Assembly: GCF_003966125.1 (NCBI RefSeq)
Contig: NZ_RXMA01000004.1
Coordinates: 186,001-250,000 of the forward strand
Reading direction: 5' to 3'
From: Azospirillum griseum
Lineage (GTDB): Bacteria > Pseudomonadota > Alphaproteobacteria > Azospirillales > Azospirillaceae
Length of the DNA stretch: 64,000 nucleotides
A program made the translations under genes and the position numbers. The notes under the pieces were generated by a model. The model was not told the DNA's origin and made no database searches. It saw only the letters and a program-made list of their open reading frames with translations. Shown here piece by piece: positions 9,090 to 17,786 of the stretch (position 1 is its first letter; every line of letters begins with the position of its first letter).

Positions 9090-11822
9090 ATGGGATGCGG
9101 CATGCAACGGATGGTTCCGGACGAACCGGTGGACATGGACGACGCAGCAGAGGTAGGGGTGGTGCGCCATTCCTGGCGCTACCCGGTCGACGCTGTGGAG
9201 TCAGGGCCGATGCTGCGCCGCGTGCACCCCGGTGACCGCGCGCGGTTTGTGTCGGACATCGCCCTCGCTTTGGCGGACGGACCCTGCGCGGTTTGCCACA
9301 CCGACCACCGGGCGCTTGTACCGGATGGCCGCACCGTGTGGTGGCACAGCGTGACCCAGCTGCGCCCCGGCACCAACGGCGGCATCCGCTGCGAGACCCA
9401 TTCCTTCGCCATCGCCGAGGGGCAACCCGCCCCGAAATCCTCCCCTCCTTCCCCCGGCCCGGACGATCGGACGCTGCTTCAAGCCCTGATCGATTCGATC
9501 CCCGATCTGATTTTCTTCAAGGACCCGAACAGCGTGTATCTGGGGTGCAACCGCGCCTTCGCCGACTTCCTAGGACGTGGGGTCAGCGAGATTGTCGGGC
9601 GCACGGATCTGGATTTGGTACCGGAAGATCGGGCGCGCTACTTCCAGGACCGCGACGCCGAGGTGCTGCGCCAGCAAACCCCGCACCGGATGGAGGAATG
9701 GGTGACGTTCCCCGATGGCCGGTCGGTGCTGCTGGAAACCATCAAGACCCCCTATTATGGGCCGGAAGGTGCCGTGCTGGGGCTGGTGGCGGTCGCCCGC
9801 AACATCACGGAAAAGGCGCGGGCCGAACAGGAGCGTCGGGAGAGTGACCGGCGGCTCGCCACCCTGATGGGCAATTTGCCGGGCATGGCCTATCGGGCGC
9901 GTCCCGGCACCGAACGGTCGCTGCTGTTCGCCAGCGAGGGGGGGCACCGCCTGACCGGATGGCCGCCAACGGATTTGGTCAGCAGGACCATGCCGTTCGA
10001 GACCTTGATTCACCCGACCGACCGCGATCATGTCCGCCAATCCATTGCCATCGCGCTCGACCAGGGCCGCCCCTTCACCCTCAGCTACCGCCTGATCGAC
10101 CGCGCCGGTATCACGCGCCATGTCTGGGAACAGGGCGTCGGCGTGACCGATGGATTGGGGCGGGTCGTTGCGGTCGAGGGGTTCGTCACCGACATCAGCC
10201 CGCTGAAAACAGCGGAGGATTCGCTGCGCACCCTGTCGCTGGCGGTGGCGCAAAGCCCGGTGGGGGTGCTGATCGCCGACGCGTTCGGGCGCACCATCTA
10301 CCTCAACCCACGTTTCCGCACGATGACCGGGCGCAGCATGGACACCGTGCCGGACATCGACGCCTTCATCGCCGGGGTGGCCGCCGCCGGTCCGATGGCG
10401 GTGGCCGATCATCACGCCGCGCTTTGGCGGGCGCTGGCGGCGAACCAAACCTGGCAGACCGAATTGCCGGGGTGCAAGCCGAACGGCGCGCCGTTCTGGG
10501 CGGCGATCCGCGTGGCCCCTTTGCTGGACGACGATGGCCGCCTGAGCAACCTGATCGCCACGGTGGACGACGTCACCGCCCGGCGGCAGGGGGAGGAGCA
10601 GCTGCGCCGCGCCCAGAAGATGCAGGCGGTGGGGGTGCTGGCCGGTGGCGTGGCTCACGACTTCAACAACATCCTGACCGCCATTCTCGGCTACAGCCAC
10701 CTCGCCCTCGACGCCCTGCCCGATGACAGCGCCATCCGCGACGATCTGCATCAGGTGACGACCGCCGCCGAACGCGCCAGGGGGCTGGTGCAGCAGCTTC
10801 TGGCCTTTGCCCGCAAGGAAAAGCTGGAACGTGAGGCGGTCGATCTGCGCGACATCGTCCACGACGCGATCAAGCTGCTTGGCCCCACCCTGTTTTCCGG
10901 CGTGGAGTGGAGCCTGCAATGCGGGGGCGACCCTGTGCCGGTGCTGGTCGCCCCGGCGCAGATCCATCAGGTGATCGTCAATCTGTGCAAGAACGCCGCC
11001 GACGCCATTCTGGATGCCACGCCACTGGGGCAGACCAGGACATCGGGGGGTGTGACGGTGACGGTCAACGGTCTGACGGTGGGCGCGCCGCGCGATCTGG
11101 CGCGCTCCGACCCCGCGCGTGACGACGTGAATCGGGCGCGGCTCGACACCGGACGCTATGCCTGTGTCACCGTCACGGACACCGGTTGCGGGATGGACGC
11201 GGCGGTGCAGGACCGGATGTTCGAGCCGTTCTTTACCACCAAGCCGGTGGACAAGGGCACCGGGCTGGGGCTGGCGGTGGTTCACGGCATCGTCAGTGAC
11301 CATGGCGGCGTGATCGACGTGACCAGCGCTCCCGGCCACGGCACCGCCATCACCGTGTTTCTGCCCCTCAACGACAGCGGTCTGCCGCGCCGCCGGTCCG
11401 ACGACGCGCGCCGGGTGTTGCTGTTGAGCGGGGAAGCGGCCATGGTCGGCATGGCCGGGCGGTTGTTGCGCTCCCAGGGATTCCGCGCGGTGGGAACCAC
11501 CGACAGCCGCCGAGGGTTGGCGCTGTTCAGCGTCGCGCCCGATCGGTTCCATCTGATCGTGCTGGTTCAGAACCCGGCGGAACCCGTGTGGCGGCTGTTG
11601 ACCTTGGCGCGCGCCTTCGCCGCTGCGAACCCGGATGTGCCGATCCTGCTGTGCGCGGCACAGATGAACGACGGCGAGACCGCCGCCTTCCAGGCCGCCG
11701 GTGTGACCTGCACGATGCCCACCCCGCTGGCCCCCGATTCCTTCATCACCCAGGTGCGCGCCCTGTCTCGGGCCGGTTCGCAGGCTGGTTCGCTCCCCGC
11801 CATTCAACACAACGACATGTGA
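9090..11822 (+). CDS. Multi-PAS hybrid sensor histidine kinase with degenerate receiver
   Basis: A 910-residue soluble sensor kinase with no membrane segment, so the input is probably cytoplasmic. In order it has a PAS-like N-terminal region (to about 110), PAS (125-250), PAS_3 (253-375) and PAS (378-500). The kinase core has the H-box VAHDFNNILTAILGYS, N-box VIVNLCKNAADAI, G1 box DTGCGM and GTGLGLAVVHG. A C-terminal receiver-like domain (770-900) shows LIVLVQNPAEP where an acceptor aspartate is expected, so it probably cannot be phosphorylated. The start may be 9090 or 9102. The response regulator gene begins 14 bases downstream and probably supplies the working receiver. Confidence 0.9.
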   Translation: MGCGMQRMVPDEPVDMDDAAEVGVVRHSWRYPVDAVESGPMLRRVHPGDRARFVSDIALALADGPCAVCHTDHRALVPDGRTVWWHSVTQLRPGTNGGIRCETHSFAIAEGQPAPKSSPPSPGPDDRTLLQALIDSIPDLIFFKDPNSVYLGCNRAFADFLGRGVSEIVGRTDLDLVPEDRARYFQDRDAEVLRQQTPHRMEEWVTFPDGRSVLLETIKTPYYGPEGAVLGLVAVARNITEKARAEQERRESDRRLATLMGNLPGMAYRARPGTERSLLFASEGGHRLTGWPPTDLVSRTMPFETLIHPTDRDHVRQSIAIALDQGRPFTLSYRLIDRAGITRHVWEQGVGVTDGLGRVVAVEGFVTDISPLKTAEDSLRTLSLAVAQSPVGVLIADAFGRTIYLNPRFRTMTGRSMDTVPDIDAFIAGVAAAGPMAVADHHAALWRALAANQTWQTELPGCKPNGAPFWAAIRVAPLLDDDGRLSNLIATVDDVTARRQGEEQLRRAQKMQAVGVLAGGVAHDFNNILTAILGYSHLALDALPDDSAIRDDLHQVTTAAERARGLVQQLLAFARKEKLEREAVDLRDIVHDAIKLLGPTLFSGVEWSLQCGGDPVPVLVAPAQIHQVIVNLCKNAADAILDATPLGQTRTSGGVTVTVNGLTVGAPRDLARSDPARDDVNRARLDTGRYACVTVTDTGCGMDAAVQDRMFEPFFTTKPVDKGTGLGLAVVHGIVSDHGGVIDVTSAPGHGTAITVFLPLNDSGLPRRRSDDARRVLLLSGEAAMVGMAGRLLRSQGFRAVGTTDSRRGLALFSVAPDRFHLIVLVQNPAEPVWRLLTLARAFAAANPDVPILLCAAQMNDGETAAFQAAGVTCTMPTPLAPDSFITQVRALSRAGSQAGSLPAIQHNDM

Positions 11823-11836
11823 GAGGAAACAAAGCC

Positions 11837-12205
11837 ATGGCCAGCGTGCTCATCATCGACGACGACGACATGGTTCGCACCATGCTGCTGCGCACGGTGA
11901 CGCGCGGTGGTCACGAGGCGTTTGGCGCGCGCGACGGGGTGGAGGGGATGACGCGCTTCCGCGACCATCCGGCCGATCTGGTCATCACCGACATCTTCAT
12001 GCCCAACCAGGAGGGGCTGGCCACCATCATGGAGTTGCGGCGGGTCAAACCCGACCTGAAGATCATCGCCATTTCCGGCGGTGGTGCCCGTGCCTCGCTC
12101 GACGTCCTGCCCGTGGCCGAGGCGCTGGGCGCGCAGCGGACGCTGCGCAAACCCTTCACCCCCACCGAAGTGATCGAGGCGATCAACGACGTGCTCGGGT
12201 TGTGA
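11837..12205 (+). CDS. Single-domain response regulator (CheY-like)
   Basis: A 122-residue stand-alone receiver. The acidic pocket is DDDD at residues 8-11, the acceptor aspartate lies in LVITDIFMP, the switch serine is in AISGGG, and the lysine is in LRKPFTPTE. It has no output domain, so it acts by protein contact or as a phosphorelay intermediate. The ATG at 11837 follows GAGAGGAAAC. It is the second gene of an operon with the multi-PAS kinase, whose own receiver lacks the acceptor aspartate, which makes this protein the natural phosphate acceptor. A strong terminator follows. Confidence 0.92.
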   Translation: MASVLIIDDDDMVRTMLLRTVTRGGHEAFGARDGVEGMTRFRDHPADLVITDIFMPNQEGLATIMELRRVKPDLKIIAISGGGARASLDVLPVAEALGAQRTLRKPFTPTEVIEAINDVLGL

Positions 12206-12224
12206 CCATGCGCGCACCAGAACG

Positions 12225-12263
12225 AAAAAGGCACCGCGCCAAATTGGTGCGGTGCCTTTTTTT
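12225..12263 (+). terminator. Rho-independent terminator after the response regulator
   Basis: A 12-bp stem GGCACCGCGCCA / TGGTGCGGTGCC (one G-U pair) with loop AAT has an A-run before it and a seven-base T-run after it. The A-run also allows termination from the right-hand side, where a small gene on the minus strand converges. Confidence 0.92.
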
Positions 12264-12323
12264 CCTGGCGCATCATGCCCGGTGCTTGCTCAGAATAATC
12301 CCGGTCGGACGGAAAAGGAGCGG

Positions 12324-12482
12324 TCAGGCCGCCATCCGCTCATCCCGAAGGCGGCGATTCCGGGACACCCGTTCAAACAACTGACGCACATTGTCCTGGC
12401 TGACGCCATCGCGGGCCATGACGGCAAGGATGATCGGGTCTTCAAGGAGTTCCGAAAGGGTTGGCGTCGTGCTGCGGTCCAT
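12324..12482 (-). CDS. 52-residue small protein, unknown function
   Basis: This short minus-strand gene encodes MDRSTTPTLSELLEDP followed by a helical, charged segment and ending RLRDERMAA. The start ATG is preceded by AAAGGAGGG at ideal spacing, one of the best ribosome sites in the window. The codons show the third-position GC bias of real genes here. The product is predicted fully helical, net basic at its C-terminus, and has no cysteine or membrane segment. I recall similar short proteins in Azospirillum-like genomes but cannot name a function. It converges on the response regulator terminator. Confidence 0.72.
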   Translation of the reverse strand: MDRSTTPTLSELLEDPIILAVMARDGVSQDNVRQLFERVSRNRRLRDERMAA

Positions 12483-12707
12483 GGATCCCTCCTTTCAAAC
12501 GGATCAATCATTGCGGATGGTGTGTACCTGCGCGCTGTTGGGGTTGGAATAGACGGGTTGTTAACCCATGGCTTCGGATTGTACGTGAAAAACACAAATC
12601 CGCAAGCGGATACGATTGCCCGAACGGCGGTTTTGCCCGAATTTTGGTCAGGGTAAACCCTATGACGTCCCGCCAGGACGCTTTGCCAAGCGTTGCGCCC
12701 GACGGTC
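12483..12707. promoter_or_regulatory. Intergenic region with two short palindromes upstream of the small gene
   Basis: This stretch holds the promoter region of the 52-residue gene. Two perfect palindromes stand out: GGGTTGTTAACCC at 12555-12567 and AGGGTAAACCCT at 12650-12661. Both share a GGGT...ACCC core and could be sites for one regulator or small hairpins. I see no convincing -35/-10 pair. Confidence 0.35.
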
Positions 12708-13115
12708 CTACCGGTTGTCGTCCTGATCGCGGGTGACGCTGGCCCCGATCCCAGCCCCGTCGCATTGGGCGGACGGCAATTCGACCTCCACGCTCGCGCG
12801 CTGCACCTTGGTGTGAGCCAGACAAAGGGCGGCGGCGCGTTCGGCCAGATAATCGGGGCCGGAAATGCCGTCTTCCGCGCACAGGCTCCGCAACGCCTCG
12901 ACAATGTCCTCGTAGGACATCACCGCCGCGATGTCGTCGGGAAAACCACGCCCCGGATGGGCTACGGTCAGGGTCAGGTCAAACCTTGCGGTTGCGGCCC
13001 CTGACCGTCCGGCCAAGCGGACCGGGGCGGTGAACCCACGCACGAGGATCGTGTAGGTGAGCGTCGGGCCGCCCGGTTGATGAGTGGCGCGACGGTCCGC
13101 GCTGCTGTCTGACAA
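12708..13115 (-). CDS. folB: Dihydroneopterin aldolase-like (FolB-type) protein, TTG start
   Basis: A 135-residue protein matching the tunnelling-fold FolB layout: an opening strand ILVRGFTAPVRL, a second strand FDLTLTVA, then MSYEDIVEALRSLC and a closing helix ERAAALCL with a final strand ASVEVEL. FolB cleaves dihydroneopterin to 6-hydroxymethyl-dihydropterin and glycolaldehyde in folate synthesis. Identity is supported by its neighbour folK, the next enzyme in the pathway. The sequence is divergent: the glutamate and lysine normally in the pterin site are not obvious to me. The start is a TTG with AGGAGA at good spacing. It could be a FolB-like paralogue rather than the main enzyme. Confidence 0.7.
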   Translation of the reverse strand: MSDSSADRRATHQPGGPTLTYTILVRGFTAPVRLAGRSGAATARFDLTLTVAHPGRGFPDDIAAVMSYEDIVEALRSLCAEDGISGPDYLAERAAALCLAHTKVQRASVEVELPSAQCDGAGIGASVTRDQDDNR

Positions 13116-13254
13116 ACCGCATCTCCTGGCCCTTCCGCTTGGAACGGCCTGTCACAAAAGAAACAGGGCGACGAACCGCCCCCGGATGAGGGGCACTATA
13201 GGCGCAAAACGCCCTGCCCCGCCACCCGGCAGCGTTCCGGTTTGGCCTGGGTTG

Positions 13255-13809
13255 TCACCAATCCAGCAACGTTTCGGCCACGCGCACCACCGTGTCGCGG
13301 CCCGGAACCTCCGCCGCCAGCGCGCCAACGCTGCGCCCCAGCACGGGATGCAGGGTGTCGGCGGCGATGTCGGCCAGCGGGCACAGCACAAACGCGCGCT
13401 CCACCATGCGCGGGTGGGGAATGCCAAGGACCGGATCGGTCAGGATCACGCCCTCATACAGCAGAATATCGAGATCGATGGGACGCGGGCCAAAGCGCAA
13501 ACCCGCCAGATCGCGGCCAAGGCTGGATTCAATGTCCTTGAGAAAGGCCAGCAAATCCATCGGAGAGAGGGTGGTCAGGCCGCTGACCGCCATGTTGAGG
13601 AAGGCGGGCTGGTCGGTCACATACATCGGCGCGGTTTCATACACCGCCGACTGCCGGTCCACCGCGACCCCGTCCGCCAAGCGCGCCAGGGCGGCGGTCA
13701 GGTTGGCCTTGCGATCACCGATGTTGCCACCCAGCGCCAGATGCACACGAACCGGCGGGATGGCGGAAGACGGGAGACTGGAGGACGAACGAGTGGGCGG
13801 CGCGGTCAT
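13255..13809 (-). CDS. folK: 2-amino-4-hydroxy-6-hydroxymethyldihydropteridine pyrophosphokinase
   Basis: A 184-residue HPPK that transfers pyrophosphate from ATP to 6-hydroxymethyl-dihydropterin, before DHPS in folate synthesis. The conserved opening is HLALGGNIGDRKANL. The substrate-binding region is VYETAPMYVTDQPAFLN, and the signature is GPRPIDLDILLY followed by IPHPRMVERAFVL. About 25 Ser/Pro-rich residues precede the fold. The ATG at 13809 is chosen, but an in-frame ATG 15 codons upstream is possible and neither has a strong ribosome site. It lies upstream of the FolB-like gene on the same strand with a 139-base gap, and divergent from the LOV kinase. Confidence 0.92.
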   Translation of the reverse strand: MTAPPTRSSSSLPSSAIPPVRVHLALGGNIGDRKANLTAALARLADGVAVDRQSAVYETAPMYVTDQPAFLNMAVSGLTTLSPMDLLAFLKDIESSLGRDLAGLRFGPRPIDLDILLYEGVILTDPVLGIPHPRMVERAFVLCPLADIAADTLHPVLGRSVGALAAEVPGRDTVVRVAETLLDW

Positions 13810-13947
13810 GTCGGGCGTTTCCCAGCGGTGCAAACGGATCAAGGCCCCGGTCATAGCAAAAGACCCGTCGAATGGCACGCCGCCCGTTGGGACGCTCTCA
13901 GCCGTCGGTGGAAATAACCCCAAAGACACCGTATCCTGCGCATCGTC

Positions 13948-16095
13948 GTGTCTTTGGGATGTCCGTCCGCCGTGCCCACGCTTCCAACCCTGCCAACGAT
14001 CGAGGATGGCACCTCCCTGCCGTCCGCCGAGATGCTTGCCGCCGTGGTGGAGGCCACCGGAGTCGGGATCGTGATCGCCGATCCGACTCTGCCCGACACG
14101 CCGCTGATCTATTGCAACCGCGCTTTTCTGGAGATGACCGGCTACACCGCCAACGAGGTGATGGGCCGTAATTGCCGATTCCTGCAAGGACCCGACACCG
14201 ACCCGGCGACCGTGGCCGAAATCCGCGCCGCCCTGGCGGAGATTCGCCCGACGGCGGTGGAGGTTCTCAATTACCGCAAGGACAAAACCGCTTTTTGGAG
14301 CGCGCTGTCGCTTCGCCCGATCTACGCCCCCGACGGGCGGCTGCGCTGGTTCGCCGGGTCCTGCACCGACATCACCCGCAGCCACCGGTCGGAGCTTGAG
14401 CTGCGCAACGCCCAGAACCAGTTGACCAAGCTCGCCGCCGAAACCTTCGCGCTGGCCGAGGATCTCGACCGCGCGCGGGAGGAGGCGGAGGACGCCCGCA
14501 TCGCCGCCGAAAACGCCAGCCGGGCCAAGTCGCGCTTTCTGGCGATGATGAGCCACGAGCTGCGCACGCCGATGACCGCCGTCATCGGCATGGGCGACCT
14601 GCTGATGAGCACGCCGCTCAGCGACCAGCAGCGCGGTTTCGTCAAAACCCTGCGGTCGTCGGCGGAAACGCTGTTGAGCATCCTGAACGACGTCCTTGAT
14701 TTTTCAAAGATCGAGGCCGGACAACTGGCGCTGGAGGAGATCGATTTCTCCCTGCACCGGCTGGTCGATGACGTGGTTCAATTGTTTTTGGTGCGTGCCG
14801 CCGCCAAGGGTCTGAGCCTGTCGGCCTCGATTGCGGAGGACACGCCCCGCCATGTGCGCGGCGACCCCACCCGGATGCGGCAAATCCTGTTCAACCTCGT
14901 GTCCAACGCCATCAAATTTACCGAGCGCGGTGGGGTTGAGATCGCGGTCTGGTCGCCCGACGCCCCGATTCCCGATCCGGTGTGCGGCACGCCCGCCCCG
15001 CCCTTCACCCTGCGGTTCGAGGTGGACGACACCGGCATCGGCATGACCCAGACGCAACAGGACCGCCTGTTCGGGGCCTTTGTCCAGGCCGACGCCTCCA
15101 CCAGCCGGAAATATGGCGGCACCGGCTTGGGGCTGGCGATCTGCAAACGGCTGGTGGAGGCGATGGGCGGCGATATTGCGGTGTCGAGCGCGCCGGGGCG
15201 CGGAACCACCTTCCGCTTTTCGGTGCAGGCCCGTCCGGCCCTGGCCCCACCCCCGCCGGAACTGGCGACCAAATCGCAGCCTCAGGCATCCATGGGCGAT
15301 GGGACGGTTGTCCCCTCGGTCTCCCTGCGCCTGCTGTTGGCGGAGGACAACGACATCAACCGGACGCTCATCACCGCCATGCTGGCGCGGCTGGGCCATC
15401 AGGTCGATGCTGTGGTCAACGGACAAGCGGCGGTCGAGGCGGCCAAGGCCAACCCGTATGATGTGATCCTGATGGACATGGAAATGCCGGTGATGGACGG
15501 GCGCACCGCCGCAAGGACCATCCGCCGCATGGATGGCCCGGTGGCGCGGATCCCCATCGTCGGCCTGTCCGCCGACGCGCTGCCCGAACACCGCGACGGG
15601 CACATGTCCGCCGGTCTGGACGCCTATCTGACCAAGCCGATCGACTGGGACCATCTGAACGCGGTCATCACCGATCTGGCCTGTCATCCCCAGGATGGGC
15701 GGGTGGTCCCGGTTCCCAGCCGCCCGCCGCCGGAAACCGCCACCCTGGCCCGGTTGCCGCTGGTGGACCGGGTCAAGCAGGCGGAACTGCGCCTTGCGCT
15801 GGGCAGCCAAAGCCTGGACGGCATGCTGGCGCTGCTGCCCGACACCGCCCTGCGCGAGCTGTCGGCGATCCGCTCGGCCCATCAGGGCAACCGCCCGCGC
15901 GATCTGAAGCAGGCCGCCCACACGCTGGCCGGTCTGGCGGCCAATTTCGGGACACCGCGTTTGGCCACCATCGCCAAGCTGATGAACGACCAGCACGCCG
16001 ACCCGGAGCGGGTGGCCGCCCTGCTGCCGCTGCTGGAGGCCACCATCGAGGCGACCAACCGCCATCTGCTCGATCCCGAGGGGAGCGCCGATTGA
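13948..16095 (+). CDS. LOV-domain (blue-light) hybrid histidine kinase with receiver and Hpt
   Basis: A 715-residue soluble kinase with the order LOV (27-145), coiled linker (150-195), HisKA with His203 in MMSHELRTP, HATPase (residues 295-430), receiver with Asp510 in ILMDMEMPVMDG, and Hpt with His658 in AAHTLAG. The LOV core GRNCRFLQG holds the flavin-adduct cysteine (Cys76) together with YCNRAF and LNYRKD, which hold the flavin-contacting asparagines. It should bind FMN and form a light-induced cysteinyl adduct. The last strand reads WFAGSCTDIT, with Cys139 where photoactive LOV domains normally carry the signalling glutamine. I take GTG 13948 as start because the next ATG falls at the edge of the LOV fold. 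No partner regulator is adjacent. Confidence 0.92.
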   Translation: MSLGCPSAVPTLPTLPTIEDGTSLPSAEMLAAVVEATGVGIVIADPTLPDTPLIYCNRAFLEMTGYTANEVMGRNCRFLQGPDTDPATVAEIRAALAEIRPTAVEVLNYRKDKTAFWSALSLRPIYAPDGRLRWFAGSCTDITRSHRSELELRNAQNQLTKLAAETFALAEDLDRAREEAEDARIAAENASRAKSRFLAMMSHELRTPMTAVIGMGDLLMSTPLSDQQRGFVKTLRSSAETLLSILNDVLDFSKIEAGQLALEEIDFSLHRLVDDVVQLFLVRAAAKGLSLSASIAEDTPRHVRGDPTRMRQILFNLVSNAIKFTERGGVEIAVWSPDAPIPDPVCGTPAPPFTLRFEVDDTGIGMTQTQQDRLFGAFVQADASTSRKYGGTGLGLAICKRLVEAMGGDIAVSSAPGRGTTFRFSVQARPALAPPPPELATKSQPQASMGDGTVVPSVSLRLLLAEDNDINRTLITAMLARLGHQVDAVVNGQAAVEAAKANPYDVILMDMEMPVMDGRTAARTIRRMDGPVARIPIVGLSADALPEHRDGHMSAGLDAYLTKPIDWDHLNAVITDLACHPQDGRVVPVPSRPPPETATLARLPLVDRVKQAELRLALGSQSLDGMLALLPDTALRELSAIRSAHQGNRPRDLKQAAHTLAGLAANFGTPRLATIAKLMNDQHADPERVAALLPLLEATIEATNRHLLDPEGSAD

Positions 16096-16107
16096 GCGGG
16101 ATGCGGG

Positions 16108-17784
16108 TTACTCCCCCTGCTGCATGAGGATCGCGTCGGACGCCCGGCCGCGATAATGGATGTTGCCCTCGGCGTCCAGGAACGCCCAGTCGCCGGTCAG
16201 GTAATAGCGGCGGCCATGGCGGAAGCGCCGGGCGGTGCGGTCGGGGTCGTTGGCGTAGGATTCGAACCAGAAGAGCGGTGATTTCTCCACGTCGATGGCG
16301 ATTTCCCCAGCCCCACCGACCGGGGCCTCCCGCCCGTCGGGATCGAGCACCACCACGCGGAAGCCCGGCATCGGGCGGCCGAGCGAGCCGTCGCCGGTCT
16401 GGTTGACCCCATCGGGGTCGTAGCGGTTGACGATGAAGATGCCGGTTTCGCGCTGGCCATACTGGTCGAGCAGTGGGACCCGCACCGTGCGGTTGGCCCA
16501 GGCGATCAGGTCGGGCGGCAGCGGTTCGCCCACCACCGACAGGATGCGCAGGGCGAATTGATGGCTGCCCGCCGGATCGGCCCCGTGCCACGCCCGGATC
16601 TGCGACGGCGCGGCGGTGAGGTTGGTGACGCCGAATTTGGTCAGCATGCGGTAGCCCTGGCGCACGTCGTAGGGGCCATCGCAGAATATCGTCGTCCGTC
16701 CCAGCAGCAGCGGCCCGACCAGCCCGTAATAGGCCCCATAGGCCCAACCGGGATCGGCCATGTTCCAATAAATGTCGTCGTCGCGCAGATCCAGGCCGAT
16801 GCGCATGTATTGTTCGATCCCCGACAGCGCCTTGACCGGCAGCGACACGCCCAGCGGCGTCGGTTCGGATTCAGAGGTGTAGATCAGCGCCAGCGGGTCG
16901 CTTTCGTGGTAACAGGCCACGCTGTCCAGCGGGGCGGCCTCGTGCAGGGCCGACCAGAACAACGTCGCGTCGGGGCCGATGGCCTCGTCCCCCTCCACCA
17001 TCACCACCGGGCGGGCGTTGTCGCGCGGCAGCTTGCGGCGCAGAAAGCCGTTGGTGACGATGGCCCGCGCCTCGCTCTCGGCCAGACGATAGGCCACCGC
17101 CGACGCGGTGTAGGTGGTGAAGAGCGGCATGTAGACCCCACCCAAGCGCCAGATCGCCATCGCCGCGATCAGCAACTCCGGCCCCTTGGGCAGCAGCACC
17201 GCCACCCGGTCGCCCTTGGTCACGCCCAACCCGGCGAGCACGGAGGCAAAGCGCGCCGAATCGCTGGCCAGACGGGCGAAGCTGAGTTCGGTGGTCTGCC
17301 CGGCGACGCTTTCGTGCAGCAGCGCCGCCCGCGCCCCCCCGGCGTTGTGAACATGGCGGTCGCACAGCAGCGTCGCCAGCGCGATCGACTCCCCCCGGTA
17401 TTCCGGTCGCAGGAAGGCCGACGGGCGCACCGCCGCCTCGGGCGGCTGCGGCAACGGCGGGGCGGGCGGCGGGCGATGGCGCGCGGCGGCCAACTGGCCC
17501 AGCGCGTCGAGATCGGGGCCGAGATGGTAACGGCGGCTGCGGTTGTCCTGCTCGATCAGCCCTTCGCGGCTCAGCGCCATCAGCAGGCGGTGGGCGGTGG
17601 CCTTGGACAGGCCGACCTCGCTCATCAGGTCGGCCAGCCGCGCGCCGTCCTCCCCCGCCGCCGCCACGGCGCGCAACAGGGCGATGGCGCGCTCCAGGCT
17701 CTGGGTCCCGCCGGACAGGGGGCTGGCGGACAGAGTGGTGGTGGGCGGGGTGTTGAGGGTGGGGTCGGTCTTGGTCGTCGTCAT
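16108..17784 (-). CDS. IclR-type HTH fused to a degenerate acyl-CoA synthetase domain; putative regulator
   Basis: A 558-residue fusion. Residues about 27-95 are an IclR-type winged helix (SLERAIALLRAV, LSKATAHRLLMALSREGLIEQ). The usual IclR effector domain is absent. Residues 120-558 are an acyl-CoA synthetase N-terminal domain: the ATP-grasping loop is degenerate (YTSESEPTPLGV at 302-313 in place of YTSGTTGxPKG), while YGQRET and YLTGDWA remain. The protein stops at the hinge (YRGRASDAILMQQGE), so the C-terminal lid with the catalytic lysine is missing. It therefore probably binds but does not activate an acid, acyl-adenylate or CoA ester and acts as a sensor. It is divergent from an ABC importer/ligase operon, with matched palindromes at both starts. 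No ribosome site precedes the ATG, so the mRNA may be leaderless. Confidence 0.85.
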   Translation of the reverse strand: MTTTKTDPTLNTPPTTTLSASPLSGGTQSLERAIALLRAVAAAGEDGARLADLMSEVGLSKATAHRLLMALSREGLIEQDNRSRRYHLGPDLDALGQLAAARHRPPPAPPLPQPPEAAVRPSAFLRPEYRGESIALATLLCDRHVHNAGGARAALLHESVAGQTTELSFARLASDSARFASVLAGLGVTKGDRVAVLLPKGPELLIAAMAIWRLGGVYMPLFTTYTASAVAYRLAESEARAIVTNGFLRRKLPRDNARPVVMVEGDEAIGPDATLFWSALHEAAPLDSVACYHESDPLALIYTSESEPTPLGVSLPVKALSGIEQYMRIGLDLRDDDIYWNMADPGWAYGAYYGLVGPLLLGRTTIFCDGPYDVRQGYRMLTKFGVTNLTAAPSQIRAWHGADPAGSHQFALRILSVVGEPLPPDLIAWANRTVRVPLLDQYGQRETGIFIVNRYDPDGVNQTGDGSLGRPMPGFRVVVLDPDGREAPVGGAGEIAIDVEKSPLFWFESYANDPDRTARRFRHGRRYYLTGDWAFLDAEGNIHYRGRASDAILMQQGE

Positions 17785-17786
17785 GG

